From Nemophila menziesii (taxonomy: Eukaryota; Streptophyta; Magnoliopsida; Boraginales; Hydrophyllaceae), in contig JARWIR010000016.1 of assembly GCA_029959085.1 (NCBI GenBank), forward strand, positions 9,097,441 to 9,161,440: 64,000 nucleotides of DNA. Reading direction: 5' to 3'. The position numbers were made by a program, and so were the translations under genes. The number at the start of each line of letters is the position of its first letter. Position 1 is the stretch's first letter. This document shows positions 23,299-35,546 of the stretch, piece after piece. A model generated the notes under the pieces. That model was not told where the DNA came from. It made no database searches and was given only the letters and a program-made list of their open reading frames with translations.

Positions 23299-25089
23299 AT
23301 GGCTAGCCCAAGGAGACTTGATCTTCCCATCACATTCAGAGTGCAACCATGCGGAATCCGCACTCCAGAAATCCAAGCCGCTAAAATTAGACCAGATCCA
23401 GGCATGATAGCGCAGTTTGCGAGTCATGGACAATTTAGCGGTGCTGCACAAAAAGATCCGACCCGGTATGTTCAGAAATTCATGCAGATCTGTGACGCTT
23501 ATTTCATTAAAGGTGTTACAAAGGAGCAGATGTACTACATTATGTTCCAGTTCTTTTTTACCGGAAGTGCAAGCGATTGGTACGATACCCAACACCCTGA
23601 TGTTATTCCATATTGGGACAAGTTTCAGTCCAAATTCCTAGACCGATTTTATCCAGTTAGTAGACGATTAAAAGATATGTTGGAGCTTGAACAATTTTAT
23701 GCAGGAAGACGGAGAGAGTGTTGGTGAAGCATGGTTACGTTTTAATGAGATGAAGGCGAGATGTCCATTCCATGTATCATCGCCAGAATATTCATTAACC
23801 ATGTTCTATGGAGGACTCAATAACGAGTCCAGAAGAAGTGCAGATTTGTTAGGAAATAAAGGTTTTCTGTAATTAGATCCTGTATAAGCTAATACAATTA
23901 TGGAGAACGTTCTTGAAACCAAGAGAAGTTGGCCGATTAAATCAGAAAAACAAAAAGAAACTTTAGAATCTCTAAAGTTCAAAGAGTTAAACCAACAACT
24001 TGAGGAATTACGAGAACAAGCGCGAAAACTAGCTTAGGTAAATCTAGTACATACTTTACCTTCATGTCCTAGTTGTGGAGCAAGAAATCACTCATGGGAG
24101 ACTTGCATGAATAATCCAGCTTCGATTTCCTTCATATCTCATCAAAGAAACCATTATTATAATGGTTATTATCAATCTCAAGTAAATTATGCTAACTATC
24201 AGCCCCCATAGAATCATAATTGGGTCGGAAATCAACAGATATATTATCAACCTCGACCACAATCTTAGTATCCTCCACAACCTATCTATCAAGAAGCGCC
24301 TATTTATAACGAAACTTATCAAGAACCACCTCGATATTCAATGCAACGAACTATACAAGAGCAACCACGAGTTTGAATTCAAGCATGGCTAAGATGATGA
24401 AACTAGTTAAAGAAAATATGAAGATGAGCCAGCAAAGAATCAAAACCCAGTCCAAGGTGATTAAGAATCTTGAGCATACCATATCACAAATGGCGAGTAA
24501 ACTTCAAAAAATGCCAACTGGGCAACTCCCACGTGATACTATTGCTCTGACAACTGGTGTTTGTCATTCAGTTGAATTAAGAAGTAGAAAACAATTACCT
24601 CCACCTAGAGTAGAACCAGAACCAACCTCGAATCCTGAGAAAGTGGTTGAAGAAACAATTGAAGATAACGTGGAAGAGGTAATTGAACAAAAAAGTGTCC
24701 CAGAGAAGACACCAGAAAAGAAAGAGAGCCCAGTGGTGACCAATACACGTCCTCCTCCACCATTCCCATCACGTGTCAAGAAGAAGAACAACGAAAAAGA
24801 CTTCCAGAAGTTCCTTGACATTGTGAACAAGTTAGAGATTAACATCCCGTTTGTAGAAGCTCTCAACAGAATGCCTAAATATTTTAAATTAATGAAGGAC
24901 ATTCTCTCTAACAAACGAAGCTTAGAAACTGAGGATATGAGTGGATCACTAGAGGAGTGTAACGATATCAAGTTACCAGACACACCTTTACCCACGAACT
25001 CTTGGATGGAACCATCCATGATAACGAAGAATAGAGCTGAGAAGTTCGTGGGAGTTAGAGGTAAGGGATTTAAATTTCGCAAACCATGA
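23299..25089 (+). pseudogene. gag pseudogene of element 2
   Basis: It starts MASPRRLDLPI and follows the Gag of element 1 closely through [20 protein letters not shown]. An extra T in a T-run near 23694 shifts the frame; the next frame continues GEAWLRFNEMKARCPFH to a stop at 23869. More stops follow, and a knuckle CPSCGARNHSWETC can be read near 24067. From 24373 a 238-codon frame covers the coiled and proline-rich part to LEEC. The last 37 residues match neither protease nor RT and mark the deletion of pol. Confidence 0.9.
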
Positions 25090-25289
25090 CCGAAGTAACA
25101 CGTCTAACTTTAAAAGACGTTAAATAAAAGTGTTATACGGGAGACAACCCGCAATTTTTATGATTTTAGGTTTTTAATTCATGTTTAGTTTAGTTATTTT
25201 TAGTTGATATTGCATATTTGAGAAAGGTATTAGTGTTTTTGATATTCAGGTATTAAAGAAATCGAGTTTGGGAGTAAAACGGATTTTTT

Positions 25290-25560
25290 TGGGAGTGTTC
25301 TGACCTGCCACCGGTATACCGGGCCTTACCGCCGGTATACCGCAGGTCAGAAACACGAGCACTCGTGTTCTATGTCGAGGGTGACTTTCGAAAACTGACC
25401 GCACCGGTATACCGGGTATACTGGACAGACCAAAACCCGAGCCCGCGTGTTCGCAATTCGTGTTTTTTGTCGAAGCATGAATTTCAAGGAACGGCAGCTC
25501 CGGTATACCGGGCCATACCGCCGGTATATCGCCCAGCGCCGCTGGAGAGAGAAAAAATTG
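25290..25560 (+). repeat. variable cassette of element 2 with CCGGTATACCGG palindromes
   Basis: Between the pol-deletion scar and the second ORF there are three exact CCGGTATACCGG palindromes (25311, 25404, 25500) and two variants (25332, 25521). It occupies the position of the cassette in element 3 but its sequence is unrelated. Confidence 0.8.
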
Positions 25561-26019
25561 TGTTTTTCAGGTTATAAGGAAGAAGAGGTTGGTCTATCAC
25601 GAATTTTACAACCCTTAAGCCTCTCTTTCTTCTCCAAACCTCTCCCAACTCCATTAAAGCTTCATCAAACCTTCCCTAAACATCAAAACACTACCCAATC
25701 GCCATAAAAACACATCAAATCTTCTCTCCACATCATTACAAAGAAGATTCAACCACCCGTATCATACCAAAACACATTGAATCCATGAATCAAAAGCCTA
25801 AATTCAAAAATTCATCCTACAATTTCTTAGATCCATACTAATCCATCAAGAATCCATCTTACCCATATAGAGAATCATCATAAAAACACCTTTCCTAACC
25901 CAAATAAAGCTTGTACAACCAATAATCAAGAGTTTCAAATTTTAAGAGTGGTTAAAGCTTTGAGTTAGGGGTCAATTGACATGATTAAGAGAACATAAAC
26001 ATTATCTGCTGTAAGGGAG

Positions 26020-26740
26020 ATGAAGAAAATCAAGGTATTGGGTTCTATTGAGAAGAAATCAAGTAAGAAAAGTTCTAGTTCCAACACAAAGGGTAAAAAC
26101 AGGTCAAGAGAAGAGAGGTCAGCTAGATTTGTTTGATTCAATGGACAAAAAGTTTCCATCTTTAGTGAAGAAAACAACACAACCTCTACAGATCGAAGGC
26201 CCTACACCCGAGGAAAAAGAGAAAGCTTCAATGGCCATGATAAACAATTACAGGAACTACCTTTTTTCTTATAAGAAAGTATTTGAAGAAGAAGTTGGTA
26301 AAGGAGAATACAAGAAGATTCTTGGAGATTGGATAAAGATTGGGTGGGTCTGTGAATTATAAATTGTATTTTGTGAGGAGAAGAAAAGGATGTGGCACAG
26401 TTGATCTATGAGGAAGTGATGCAATTTTCGGTCTCTCCCATGTCGTTATTTAATATGCAATATCCTACAATGACCATGTGTCTTGTTCGGAAAGCGAATG
26501 TGATCTTGGGTGAAGAAGAAACACTTAAATTTAAGATGAGTAACAATATTGACAATGCTTGGATCATGAAAGTTTTGAGAGTAATTATGCAACTTTCAAA
26601 AGAAGAGAATGAGCACATCATAACACTTCGTGAGCAATTAAATAAAATCCAGCAAATCCTATCTTGGATGTCGATAAGGCGAGGTAATAGCCTCGACGAG
26701 TATGTTTTCTTTCTTCCCTACCATTTATTTATGTGCAATA
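26020..26740 (+). pseudogene. degenerate second ORF of element 2
   Basis: The start matches the KVLGSIEKK beginning of the copy at 39520. Frames at 26048-26362 and 26392-26811 hold pieces such as FEEEVGKGEYKKILGDW and MAQLIYEEVMQFSVSP, matching 39800-39850 and 40286-40330. The central segment (FYLGLF...VRGKIVHF in element 3) is missing, and frameshifts separate the pieces. It is not a working gene. Confidence 0.75.
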
Positions 26741-27738
26741 TATGTGATAATTTTAAATTTAATATCTTTATTGAGTCTTTTTCGAGTCATGGGGACACGA
26801 CTCATTTTTGAGTTGGGGGTGGGGATTCGTTGTCCTCATCTTCCTTTTTTTTGTATAAAATTTAAAATTTTTGGGTTGAAATAGGCATAGAATATGTTGA
26901 ATGTACCTATTTGAGCATGATTTAATTAATTTAATGATAGTAAGTAGTATGTTTTCGAGAGATGTCACAAATAGGTTTAGTATGCATGTATGAAAACATG
27001 AAATAGAAGATAGAAAAGTTAATGAGCAATGCTAAGAAGTCATGTTGAAATTTAGGGAGAGATATTTGGTGTATAGAACGTGAGGTTTGAAATTAGTTGA
27101 AAATTCACTTGTCTATGAACTAGTAGTGAAAAAGTAACAAAATCCGGTAGTTAGAAAAATGAATAAGGCAGTTCTTTCATATTGAAGCCACTTGAAGCCT
27201 TTTATACATTCTCACCCTTTTTATTTGATTATTGTTATTATTTATCCATCTTAGCCCTTCTGAGCCTTTCTAAAGCCTTTTATTTAACCACATTATAATC
27301 CATACCCTTAGTTTGTAGGACTTATCTATATGAACCGCACTCGAATCGCAAAACCTAAGACAAGTCGTTTTTAGAGCTTGAGTTTGGGGTGGTGGGTTTC
27401 ATCATTAGGAGACAGTGGGTTTTGGAAATTATAACTGTGACTTTATCAATGATGAAAAAGTTATTATTGTAACCCTTTGCCGGGGTAATAGTGAATGAAA
27501 AAAGCTGAAAAACATGAATTGAAAAGAAAAAATTATATGAAAAAAATAGCGTGATATCTCGAACATTAAAAAGAGAGTCATAGCTATACAAAAGAAAAAA
27601 ATTGATATAAAAAGAATATATATTCGGACCGGAAAGTGGAATTTGTATATCATCACAAAGGTTTTATTTGGGATTATTGGGGATGCACATCAAAAGCATC
27701 AAAAATTGGGTTGAGTGAGAACATCTTCGAGTGAAAAC
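26741..27738 (+). mobile_element. 3' non-coding region of element 2, first part
   Basis: It holds the PPT-like TTTTTGAGTTGGGGGTGGGG (26799-26822), the conserved block CGCACTCGAATCGC followed by GAGCTTGAGTTTGGGGTGGT (about 27330-27395), GTAACCCTTTGCCGGGGTAA (about 27469-27488) and the ATATTCGGACCGG.AAAGTGG block (about 27615-27640). The sequence breaks at GAGTGAAAAC where element 1 inserted, and resumes at 37030. Confidence 0.85.
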
Positions 27739-29216
27739 TGATGTCTCCTCATTTGTGATAGTAAAATACACTCTTGAGACATCATTTTAGGCTTATTTAT
27801 TAGTTTATAGGTTGATTTTAGCTTATTTTAGTGCACTTTCCTATTTTGGGTCTTGATTTGTAGAATTATTATTTTTAGAGCATATTGGGTTTAATTGTTT
27901 ATTTAGTGTGAAGCTTTAAAGATAATTATGGAGATTAATTAGAGTCCAAGTCAAAGACAACAACTTATGGAAGGAGATATGCATGGAAATTGGAGATAAG
28001 GAAATAATTGCTAAAAAGATGGAAAAGGAAAAGCTGCCTAAATCTGGGATTCTGCAAAGATAGGCGTTTTTACCTAATAAAGAGGCCGAATTTGGTAGTT
28101 TCCTCCTAAAGGGTCTAGATAATTCTGTTGCGATTCTTTTGGTATCTTGTGGAGCAAAATCGGACCAATAATAAAGAAGTTATGACCAAAACAACGCAGC
28201 AGTGTTTATCTTTATTTCCATACGAATTTGAGTTGGACTAGGACTCCATTACTTTCCTTCTCCTTCAAGAAAACGAATTAGGTCTTCCTATAACCTATAA
28301 ATACAGCCTCTTAACACTCTAAAATCATCCTTGGTGAAACCTTAAACCAAGAGGAAGCTTAGAACACAAGAGAGAAGTCTGGAAGGAGCTATCATCAACA
28401 ATGTCTTCTTCTACCTTTAATTTTGTAATTTCTTTCTTTTCTTTCATGAACTAATTTTCTTTAGCTTAAGTTTTAGCATATATGTATGAACCCTAGTTTT
28501 GATTGACATCTATCTAATTTGGGAATTTAATGTTTTAAATAGAATTATAGTTTTTATTCTCTGTTTATGTGTTTGGATTTATATTCTGTGTTCTTGTGGA
28601 CGGCCGCCATTAGAATTACCATCTAGTAATTAGGATACCATTGACAACGGTGTTTAATTACATGTTTAGCACATAACGTTTAGTTTTAGGTTTGATCTGA
28701 CAACCCAACCTAGCTAGATAATCACTATGGTTGAGTCTTGTGACTCTTTACCAATTACAGGAAAAGTTTGCTTAGGAAGCCTTATTGACACAGGTAAATC
28801 CTATTTTAAACTACCGATAGCATATTGGAACCGATTAGGGAAATACTACATAATTCACCCTTACATGTTTAGAACGGCAGAACTAGTGGGGATTACATGC
28901 TAATAACTTAAGCTATGTTCACATATTACTTCTCTTTCATATTTAATTTTCTGTCTTTTAATTTCTTAGTTTAATTTAGTTTATTAGAAAATCAAACAAA
29001 AATCTATTTATCTTTACTTTTAATTGCGTTTAGTTGTTCTAGCTTTAATTATTTACACTTGGTATTTGCATAAGATTCTCCTAACCTCTGTAGTCTCTGC
29101 GGAACGAATCTTTATCTAAAACTTGCATACGATCTGTATACTTGCAGAACCGTGTAGTTTTAGGGTGTTTTTGCACTTGTTTTATATCTTATTTTATCAC
29201 ACCCTAGGCCCCACCA
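27739..29216 (+). mobile_element. 5' LTR of element 1
   Basis: It begins TGATGTCTCCTCATTTGTGA and ends CCTAGGCCCCACCA. Reading it against the 3' LTR, I found no mismatch and the same length. Confidence 0.97.
28296..28303 (+). promoter_or_regulatory. TATA box of the element 1 LTR promoter
   Basis: TATAAATA lies in an ACCTATAAATACAGCC context conserved in the other plus-strand LTRs here. Transcription would start some 25-35 bp downstream, defining the R region. The same box is at 36104 in the 3' LTR. Confidence 0.7.
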
Positions 29217-29222
29217 AGTTTT

Positions 29223-29240
29223 TGGCGCCGCTGCCGGGGA
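29223..29240 (+). other. primer binding site of element 1 (tRNA-Asp type)
   Basis: TGGCGCCGCTGCCGGGGA is complementary, with one mismatch, to the 3' end of plant tRNA-Asp. It starts six bases after the LTR and would prime minus-strand synthesis. Confidence 0.9.
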
Positions 29241-29343
29241 CTACATCGTTAGTCCTTGTGCAGATATCTTGTGCTTTTATTTTTAGTTAGTTCTATTTTA
29301 CGCTTTTTGTTTTTTAGTTTTTGTTTTTCAGATTTAGTTACAG

Positions 29344-32300
29344 ATGGAGGACCCAAGGAGACTTGAGCTACCCATCGAATTTAGAGTAGAGCCACGAGGA
29401 ATTCGCGCTCCAGAAATCCAAGCCGCTAAATTTAAACCTGATCCTGGGATGTTAACTCAGTTTGCGTCTCATGGATTATTCAGCGGAGATGCACATCAAG
29501 ATCCGATCCGATATACTCAGAAATTCATGCAGATCTGTGATGCCTATATCGTAAGAGGAGTTACTAGGGAGCAAGTATATTACTTGATGTTCCAGTTCTT
29601 CTTGACCGGATGTGCAAGCGATTGGTATGATGCCCAATACCCTCATATTATTCCAGATTGGGACAAGCTTCAAACAAGATTCCTAGACCGTTTTTATCCG
29701 GTTAGTAGACGTTTAAAAGACATGTTGGAGCTTGAACAATTTATACAAGAAGAGGAAGAGAGTTTGGGTGAAGCATGGTTACGATTTACAGAGAAGAAAG
29801 CGAGGTGTCCATATCATAGATCCTCGCCAGAATATTATTTAACCTTGTTTTATGGAGGCCTTAATGACAATTCAAGAGAGAAAGCAGATTCGGTAGGAAA
29901 CGCAGGTTTTGTGTTGCTAGATCCTGTAGAAGCTGAGTTGGGGATGGAAAGAATTCTTGAAAACGAGAGAAGTTGGCCAAAGAAATCAGTAAAGGAGAAC
30001 AATTCAGAATCTCTAAAGCTTAAGGAATTGGCTAAACAACTCGAAGAGCTGACAGAACAAGCCCGAACAATTGCTCAGGTAAATATGGTACGCACAATTC
30101 CTTCGTGTCTTGGTTGTGGATCAAGAAATCATGTGTGGGCAGGATGTAAGAATAATCCAGCAGTAGCTTCCGTTCAATATCCTCAAGATAACTATTACTC
30201 GAATAGTTACAATCAAGAAAGCTACACTAATTATCAACAACCTCCACAAAAGAGTTGGGACAGAAAACAAGAAACTAGTCAGCAACCCCAACTTCAATCT
30301 TATAATCCTCCACAACCTATTCAGAAAAAGGCACCCATTGTTAAGAAAACTTGTCAAGAACCGAAGAAAGATCCACCTAAACAATCAATGCAATTGGCAA
30401 AACAAGAACAACTCCAGAGTTTGACTTCAAGTATGACTAAATTAATGCAAAACGTTGAGAAGAAAATAAATTATAGCCAACAGAGAGTTCGAACTCAGGA
30501 GAAGGTTATAAAGCAACTAGAGCATACTATATCACAGATGGCGAGTACATTACAAACTAGGCCGAAAGGGCAACTCCCAAGTGATACTATTGCTCCTAGA
30601 GACGATTCTTGCCATGCAGTTGAATTGCGAAGTGGGAAGCAACTGCCTCCACCAAGACCAGAACCAGAGCCTATCCCTATTCCAGAACAAAGGGGGGAAG
30701 AAATAATCAAAGATACAGTCAAGGAGGTAGTTCAACCAAAAAGTGTCCAAGCCGAGACACCTGATAAGACAAGACAACCAGTGGAACTCAATACACGCCC
30801 TCCACCACCATACCCTTCACGTGTCAGGAAGAAGGACAATGACCTGGAATTCAAGAAGTTCATTGACATGTTGAAGAAATTAGAAATCAATATACCCCTT
30901 GTTGAAGCTCTCAAGAGGATGCCAAGCTACATGAAATTTATGAAAGACATTCTCTCCAACAAGCGAAGTATAGAGACTGGGGAACCAATTGGATTACCTA
31001 GGGAGTGCAGTGCTATATGTCAAAATGAGTTGCCACCAAAACTAGAAGATCCCGGAAGTTTTACAATTCCCATCGGCATTGGAGAAAATTGGACCGGGAA
31101 AGCATTATGTGATTTAGGTGCAAGCATCAATCTCATGCCTAAATCCCTGTTCGAGAAGCTTAATATCGGAGAAGTAGTACCTACATCTGTGGTACTACAA
31201 ATGGCGGATCGCTCCCTCTCACGACCAATAGGTAAAATTGAAGATGTTTTAGTTAACGCGGGCTCTTTTATTTTTCCTTGTGATTTTATTATCCTTGACT
31301 ACGACGCGGATAAGAATGTCCCCATCATTTTGGGTAGACCATTCTTAGCCACGGGGCGTACACTAATTGATGTTGAGAATGGTGAGTTGATCATGAGAGT
31401 ACAAGGCGAACAGATACGATTTAATGTGTTTCATGCTATGAAATATCCTAAAGCGAAAGACGAGTGCTTCAAGGTAGATGTCATCGAAAAGATTACGCAA
31501 GAAGTCTTCAATGAAGAGAACTTAATTGATGATCTTGACAAAGCCTTAGCACCTGAAACACCAGAACTCGAGATTCCCCCTGAAGATGTTGCTGCATTAG
31601 GATTAAACGTACGAGAATTACTTCGAGAGCCAGGTGACATTGAACCAATGAAACAACCATCTATAATATGTCCTCCTGTTCTCGAAGAAAAACCACTTCC
31701 AGATCACTTACGCTATGCATATCTAGGTACGAACAAAACTTTGCCTGTTATTATTTCTGCTAACCTTTCAGGTCCTCAAGAGGAGAGGCTACTTCAAATA
31801 CTTCGTGCAAACAAAGAAGCAATTGGATGGACTATTGCCGACATCAAGGGAATTAGTCCTTCCATTTGCAAACACAAAATCATTCTTGAAAACGAAGGTG
31901 GGCGATCTATAGAGGGACAGAGAAGACTCATGCCAGCTATGAAAGAAGTGGTGAGGAAGGAAGTTATCAAATTGTTAGACGCAGGAATTATCTATCCGAT
32001 TGCTAGCAGTGATTGGGTTAGTCCAGTGCAGTGTGTTCCTAAGAAAGGAGGTTTTACCACCACCCTTAATGATCAAGGCGAAGCCATACCATCAAGACCA
32101 GTTGTGGGGTGGCGCGTGTGCATGGACTACCGGAGGCTGAACAAAGCAACAAAGAAAGATCACTTCCCGTTACCTTTCATTGATCAGATGCTAGACAAGC
32201 TTGCAGGGAGAGAATATTACTGTTTCCTAGACGGATATTCGGGTTATAATCAGATTTGTGTGGATCCCCTTGATCAACATAAAACAACTTTTACATGTCC

Positions 32301-34446
32301 GTTTGGTACTTTTGCTTACAGAAGAATGCCGTTTGGTTTATGCAATGCACCTGCCACGTTCCAGAGGTGCATGATGGCTATATTTTGGGACATGATTGAT
32401 AAATATTTGGAGGTTTTTATGGATGATTTTTCGGTGTTTGGAGACAGTTTTGATGATTGTTTGAGTAATCTAGAGAAAGTCCTTGTGAGATGTAGAGAAA
32501 AAGATCTCGTGCTTAATTGGGAAAAATGCCACTTCATGGTTCAAGAGGGAATTGTGTTGGGACACAAAGTTTCGAAGGCAGGGATGGAGGTTGATCGTGC
32601 TAAAATTAAAGTTATCAAAACACTACCACCTCCGGTTTCTGTTAAAGGAGTGAGAAGTTTCTTGGGTCACGCAGGATTTTATCGACGATTTATTAAAGAT
32701 TTCTCCAAGATCGCCAAACCGCTCTGCTCTTTACTTGAAAAGGATACTCCTTATAATTTTACTGAAGAATGTCTTCAAGCGTTTTTGACGATTAAGGAAA
32801 AACTGATCTCTACACCTGTTGTTATACCTCCTGATTGGAACGCTCCGTTTGAACTTATGTGCGATGCTAGTGATCACGCTATGGGTGTTGTGTTGGGACA
32901 GAGGAAAGACAAGATTTTCCACACGATTTATTATGCAAGCAAGACTTTCAACGCTGCCCAGATGAATTATACAGTAACGGAGAAAGAGATGTTGGCCGTG
33001 GTTTACGCTTTCGATAAATTTCGTCCCTATCTGGTTGGGAAGAAAACTATTGTATACACGGACCATTCAGCTATTAGGTACCTCATGGAGAAAAAGGACG
33101 CTAAGCCGCGTCTCATTAGATGGGTACTATTGCTGCAAGAATTCGACATAGATATTCGAGACCGAAAAGGATGCGACAATCAAGTTGCTGATCACTTATC
33201 AAGGCTCGAAGGATCTAATGCGAACAAGGAACCATTGTTGGTTAAAGAGGTATTCCCTGATGAACAACTTTTTGCTATTAAACGTGCTTTTGTGCCGTGG
33301 TATGCAGATCTAGTCAACCTCATTGTGAGTGGTGTCTTTCCCAAAGATTTCCACCCACAACAAAGACAAAGATTGAACCACCAGGCCAAACAGTATTATT
33401 GGGATGAACCGTACCTCTGGAAGATATGTAGTGACCAAGTGGTTAGAAGATGCGTACATGAAGGTGAGATGGAGAAAATTATTGAAAGTTGTCATAGTTC
33501 ACCTTACGGAGGTCACTTTAAGGGCGATAGAACCGCAGCTAAAATTCTTCAATCTGGGTTCTATTGGCCAACCATACACAAAGATTGTCACAGTTTCGTC
33601 CAATCATGCCACAGATGCCAAAAAACTGGCAACATATCGAAAAGAGACGCAATGCCGCTTAATAATATTCTTGAAGTTGAAATCTTTGATGTATGGGGAA
33701 TAGATTTCATGGGACCTTTCATCACTTCCTATGGAAATGTTTATATTTTGCTTGCAGTAGACTATGTATCAAAATGGGTAGAAGCAGTGGCAACACCAAA
33801 GAACGATGCTCAAACAGTGATTAAATTCTTAAAATCAAACATCTTTTCAAGACATGGTACGCCACGTGTTCTCATCAGTGATAAAGGTACCCATTTTCTT
33901 AATGCTCCCGTGAGACATTTTCTTAAAAAGTTTGGAGTGAAACACCGTACTTCAACCGGTTATCACCCACAAACTAACGGTCAAGCTGAAGTTTCTAATC
34001 GGGAAATTAAATCTATTCTGGAGAAGACCGTGAACAAATCAAGGAAAGACTGGTCTTTAAAGCTAGATGATGCTCTCTGGGCATACAGAACAGCATTTAA
34101 AACACCAGTTGGGGCATCTCCATATCGCATGGTCTACGGCAAAGCGTGTCATCTACCGATTGAACTAGAAGCTCGAGCCTACTGGGCTATTAAAACTCTG
34201 AATCTAGACCCAGATTTGGCCGGGAAACAAAGGATGATGCAATTGAACGAATTGGAGGAACTTCGTTATCATGCCTATGAAAATTCACGTCTCTATAAGG
34301 AGAAAACAAAGCGATGGCATGATAAACGGCTCCGTCCGAAGAATCTCGAGATTGGACAGAAGGTTTTATTATACAACTCTCGATTTTCAAACTACCCAGG
34401 AAAGCTTAAATCCCGTTGGGGAGGACCTTATTTTATCACACCCTAG
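29344..34446 (+). CDS. Gag-Pol polyprotein of an Athila-type Ty3/gypsy retrotransposon
   Basis: One uninterrupted 1700-residue frame encodes the proteins for particle assembly, reverse transcription and integration. The Gag core spans about 30-210, with a CX2CX4HX4C zinc knuckle at C255-C268 and a proline-rich linker at 435-500. Protease has D590-L-G-A ([11 protein letters not shown]), then [10 protein letters not shown] at 662. RT has D962 and the FMDD motif (D1027, D1028). RNase H acidic residues are D1174, E1215 and D1240, with D1283 near its end. Integrase has H1384, H1391, C1422, C1425 and the triad D1454, D1513, E1549 (35 residues between the last two). No second RNase H and no chromodomain are seen, which with gag and protease similarity points to Athila. 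The start is the first ATG after the leader. The last residues GPYFITP are encoded by sequence equal to the LTR end, so the natural C-terminus is missing; whether integrase still works is uncertain. Confidence 0.97.
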   Translation: MEDPRRLELPIEFRVEPRGIRAPEIQAAKFKPDPGMLTQFASHGLFSGDAHQDPIRYTQKFMQICDAYIVRGVTREQVYYLMFQFFLTGCASDWYDAQYPHIIPDWDKLQTRFLDRFYPVSRRLKDMLELEQFIQEEEESLGEAWLRFTEKKARCPYHRSSPEYYLTLFYGGLNDNSREKADSVGNAGFVLLDPVEAELGMERILENERSWPKKSVKENNSESLKLKELAKQLEELTEQARTIAQVNMVRTIPSCLGCGSRNHVWAGCKNNPAVASVQYPQDNYYSNSYNQESYTNYQQPPQKSWDRKQETSQQPQLQSYNPPQPIQKKAPIVKKTCQEPKKDPPKQSMQLAKQEQLQSLTSSMTKLMQNVEKKINYSQQRVRTQEKVIKQLEHTISQMASTLQTRPKGQLPSDTIAPRDDSCHAVELRSGKQLPPPRPEPEPIPIPEQRGEEIIKDTVKEVVQPKSVQAETPDKTRQPVELNTRPPPPYPSRVRKKDNDLEFKKFIDMLKKLEINIPLVEALKRMPSYMKFMKDILSNKRSIETGEPIGLPRECSAICQNELPPKLEDPGSFTIPIGIGENWTGKALCDLGASINLMPKSLFEKLNIGEVVPTSVVLQMADRSLSRPIGKIEDVLVNAGSFIFPCDFIILDYDADKNVPIILGRPFLATGRTLIDVENGELIMRVQGEQIRFNVFHAMKYPKAKDECFKVDVIEKITQEVFNEENLIDDLDKALAPETPELEIPPEDVAALGLNVRELLREPGDIEPMKQPSIICPPVLEEKPLPDHLRYAYLGTNKTLPVIISANLSGPQEERLLQILRANKEAIGWTIADIKGISPSICKHKIILENEGGRSIEGQRRLMPAMKEVVRKEVIKLLDAGIIYPIASSDWVSPVQCVPKKGGFTTTLNDQGEAIPSRPVVGWRVCMDYRRLNKATKKDHFPLPFIDQMLDKLAGREYYCFLDGYSGYNQICVDPLDQHKTTFTCPFGTFAYRRMPFGLCNAPATFQRCMMAIFWDMIDKYLEVFMDDFSVFGDSFDDCLSNLEKVLVRCREKDLVLNWEKCHFMVQEGIVLGHKVSKAGMEVDRAKIKVIKTLPPPVSVKGVRSFLGHAGFYRRFIKDFSKIAKPLCSLLEKDTPYNFTEECLQAFLTIKEKLISTPVVIPPDWNAPFELMCDASDHAMGVVLGQRKDKIFHTIYYASKTFNAAQMNYTVTEKEMLAVVYAFDKFRPYLVGKKTIVYTDHSAIRYLMEKKDAKPRLIRWVLLLQEFDIDIRDRKGCDNQVADHLSRLEGSNANKEPLLVKEVFPDEQLFAIKRAFVPWYADLVNLIVSGVFPKDFHPQQRQRLNHQAKQYYWDEPYLWKICSDQVVRRCVHEGEMEKIIESCHSSPYGGHFKGDRTAAKILQSGFYWPTIHKDCHSFVQSCHRCQKTGNISKRDAMPLNNILEVEIFDVWGIDFMGPFITSYGNVYILLAVDYVSKWVEAVATPKNDAQTVIKFLKSNIFSRHGTPRVLISDKGTHFLNAPVRHFLKKFGVKHRTSTGYHPQTNGQAEVSNREIKSILEKTVNKSRKDWSLKLDDALWAYRTAFKTPVGASPYRMVYGKACHLPIELEARAYWAIKTLNLDPDLAGKQRMMQLNELEELRYHAYENSRLYKEKTKRWHDKRLRPKNLEIGQKVLLYNSRFSNYPGKLKSRWGGPYFITP

Positions 34447-34458
34447 GCCACACCAAAG
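34429..34458 (+). other. junction of pol to an LTR-end sequence
   Basis: CTTATTTTATCACACCCTAGGCC continues as .CACCAA, matching the LTR end at 29189-29217 with one substitution. Pol thus runs straight into the terminal LTR motif and stops at its TAG (34444-34446). Intact relatives continue past GPFFVT (see 20931-21230). The following 30 bp match neither pol nor leader. Confidence 0.85.
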
Positions 34459-34492
34459 TCTAGTATGATAATAATTTAGTATGATGGTAGAA

Positions 34493-34691
34493 CCTTTGAT
34501 GATTTAAAATCCACTTTGCCGGTCCGAATATATATTCTTTTCATATCAGCTTTTTTCTTTTTGTATAGCTATGATTCTCTTTTTGATGTTCGAGATATCA
34601 AAAAGAGAATCATAGCTATACAAAAAGAAAAAAGCTGATATGAAAAGAATATATATTCGGACCGGCAAAGTGGATTTTAAATCATCAAAGG
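34493..34691. repeat. perfect 95-bp inverted repeat with a 9-nt loop
   Basis: Arms 34493-34587 and 34597-34691 are exact reverse complements around the loop GTTCGAGAT. Both equal the element's own 3' region at 34889-34983, which is followed by GGTTCTAC and preceded by GATATCTCGAAC; the inverted arm carries those flanks too. The hairpin is therefore an inverted plus a direct copy of a segment that also remains in place. Confidence 0.97.
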
Positions 34692-35546
34692 ACCTTTTGA
34701 GGCTTTATCATGAGGGAACTTTGGATTGGGATATTATCTTTGTGATTTTATTGATGATGACTTATTATTATTGTAACCCTTTGCCGGGGTAATAGTGAAT
34801 GGAAAAGAAGCTACGAGCTAATTTTGCCAACAAGGGCATAAAAAGAATATATGTATATGAAAAAAGAAAATAGTGTGATATCTCGAACATCAAAAAGAGA
34901 ATCATAGCTATACAAAAAGAAAAAAGCTGATATGAAAAGAATATATATTCGGACCGGCAAAGTGGATTTTAAATCATCAAAGGTTCTACTTGGGATTTAT
35001 TGGGGATGCACATTAAAAAGCATCAATAAATTGGGTTGAGTGAGAAACATCTTCGAGTGAAAACTCAAGCTCTAGGGCGATTCGTTGATGGCTAGTGAGG
35101 AGAGAGCCAAAAGCTCACTTTTCATTATCCAAATATACCACACCCGTCCTTAAGCCAAGTTATAACCAAGACCTTAGGATTTCTAACTACTAGATGGAGA
35201 AAAAATTGAGCTATTAGGTAGTAGGTAAGTGGACCATTGGATGCTGTATTTGGGACCTATGAACAACCTATAGCCATTAACCTGAACTAAGTTATCATCC
35301 TCTCCTTCTGGCATTGCGAAATTAATCTTAACTTGAATTTATGGATTGTTGATTACATGTATGTTAGGCATATTTGTACATTATTTCGTAAGCATTACTA
35401 CATGAGATTTTTTTAGATATTTTGCTCTAGGATCATTCATTATATTTTTGTTCTTGTTCTCCTCCGACTTCTTCTTGTTTATATGACTACCCTACTGTTC
35501 TTTACTTTTATTGTATCGGGACGATACAACTTTGAGTTGGGGGTCT
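34692..35546 (+). mobile_element. 3' non-coding region and PPT of element 1
   Basis: It contains GTAACCCTTTGCCGGGGTAA (34774-34793), the third copy of the hairpin arm (34889-34983), the CTCAAGCTCTAGGGCGATTCG block at 35061 and a PPT CTTTGAGTTGGGGGTCT (35530-35546) directly before the 3' LTR. The short palindromic ACGATACAAC motif precedes the PPT as in element 2. Confidence 0.85.

Noticed and set aside
24564..25082. 172-codon minus-strand frame
   Set aside because: It is the antisense of the open gag segment of element 2 and resembles no protein.
29223..29240. Possible tRNA-Asp gene fragment
   Set aside because: Only the 18 bases complementary to the tRNA 3' end are present, at the primer-site position; no tRNA body.
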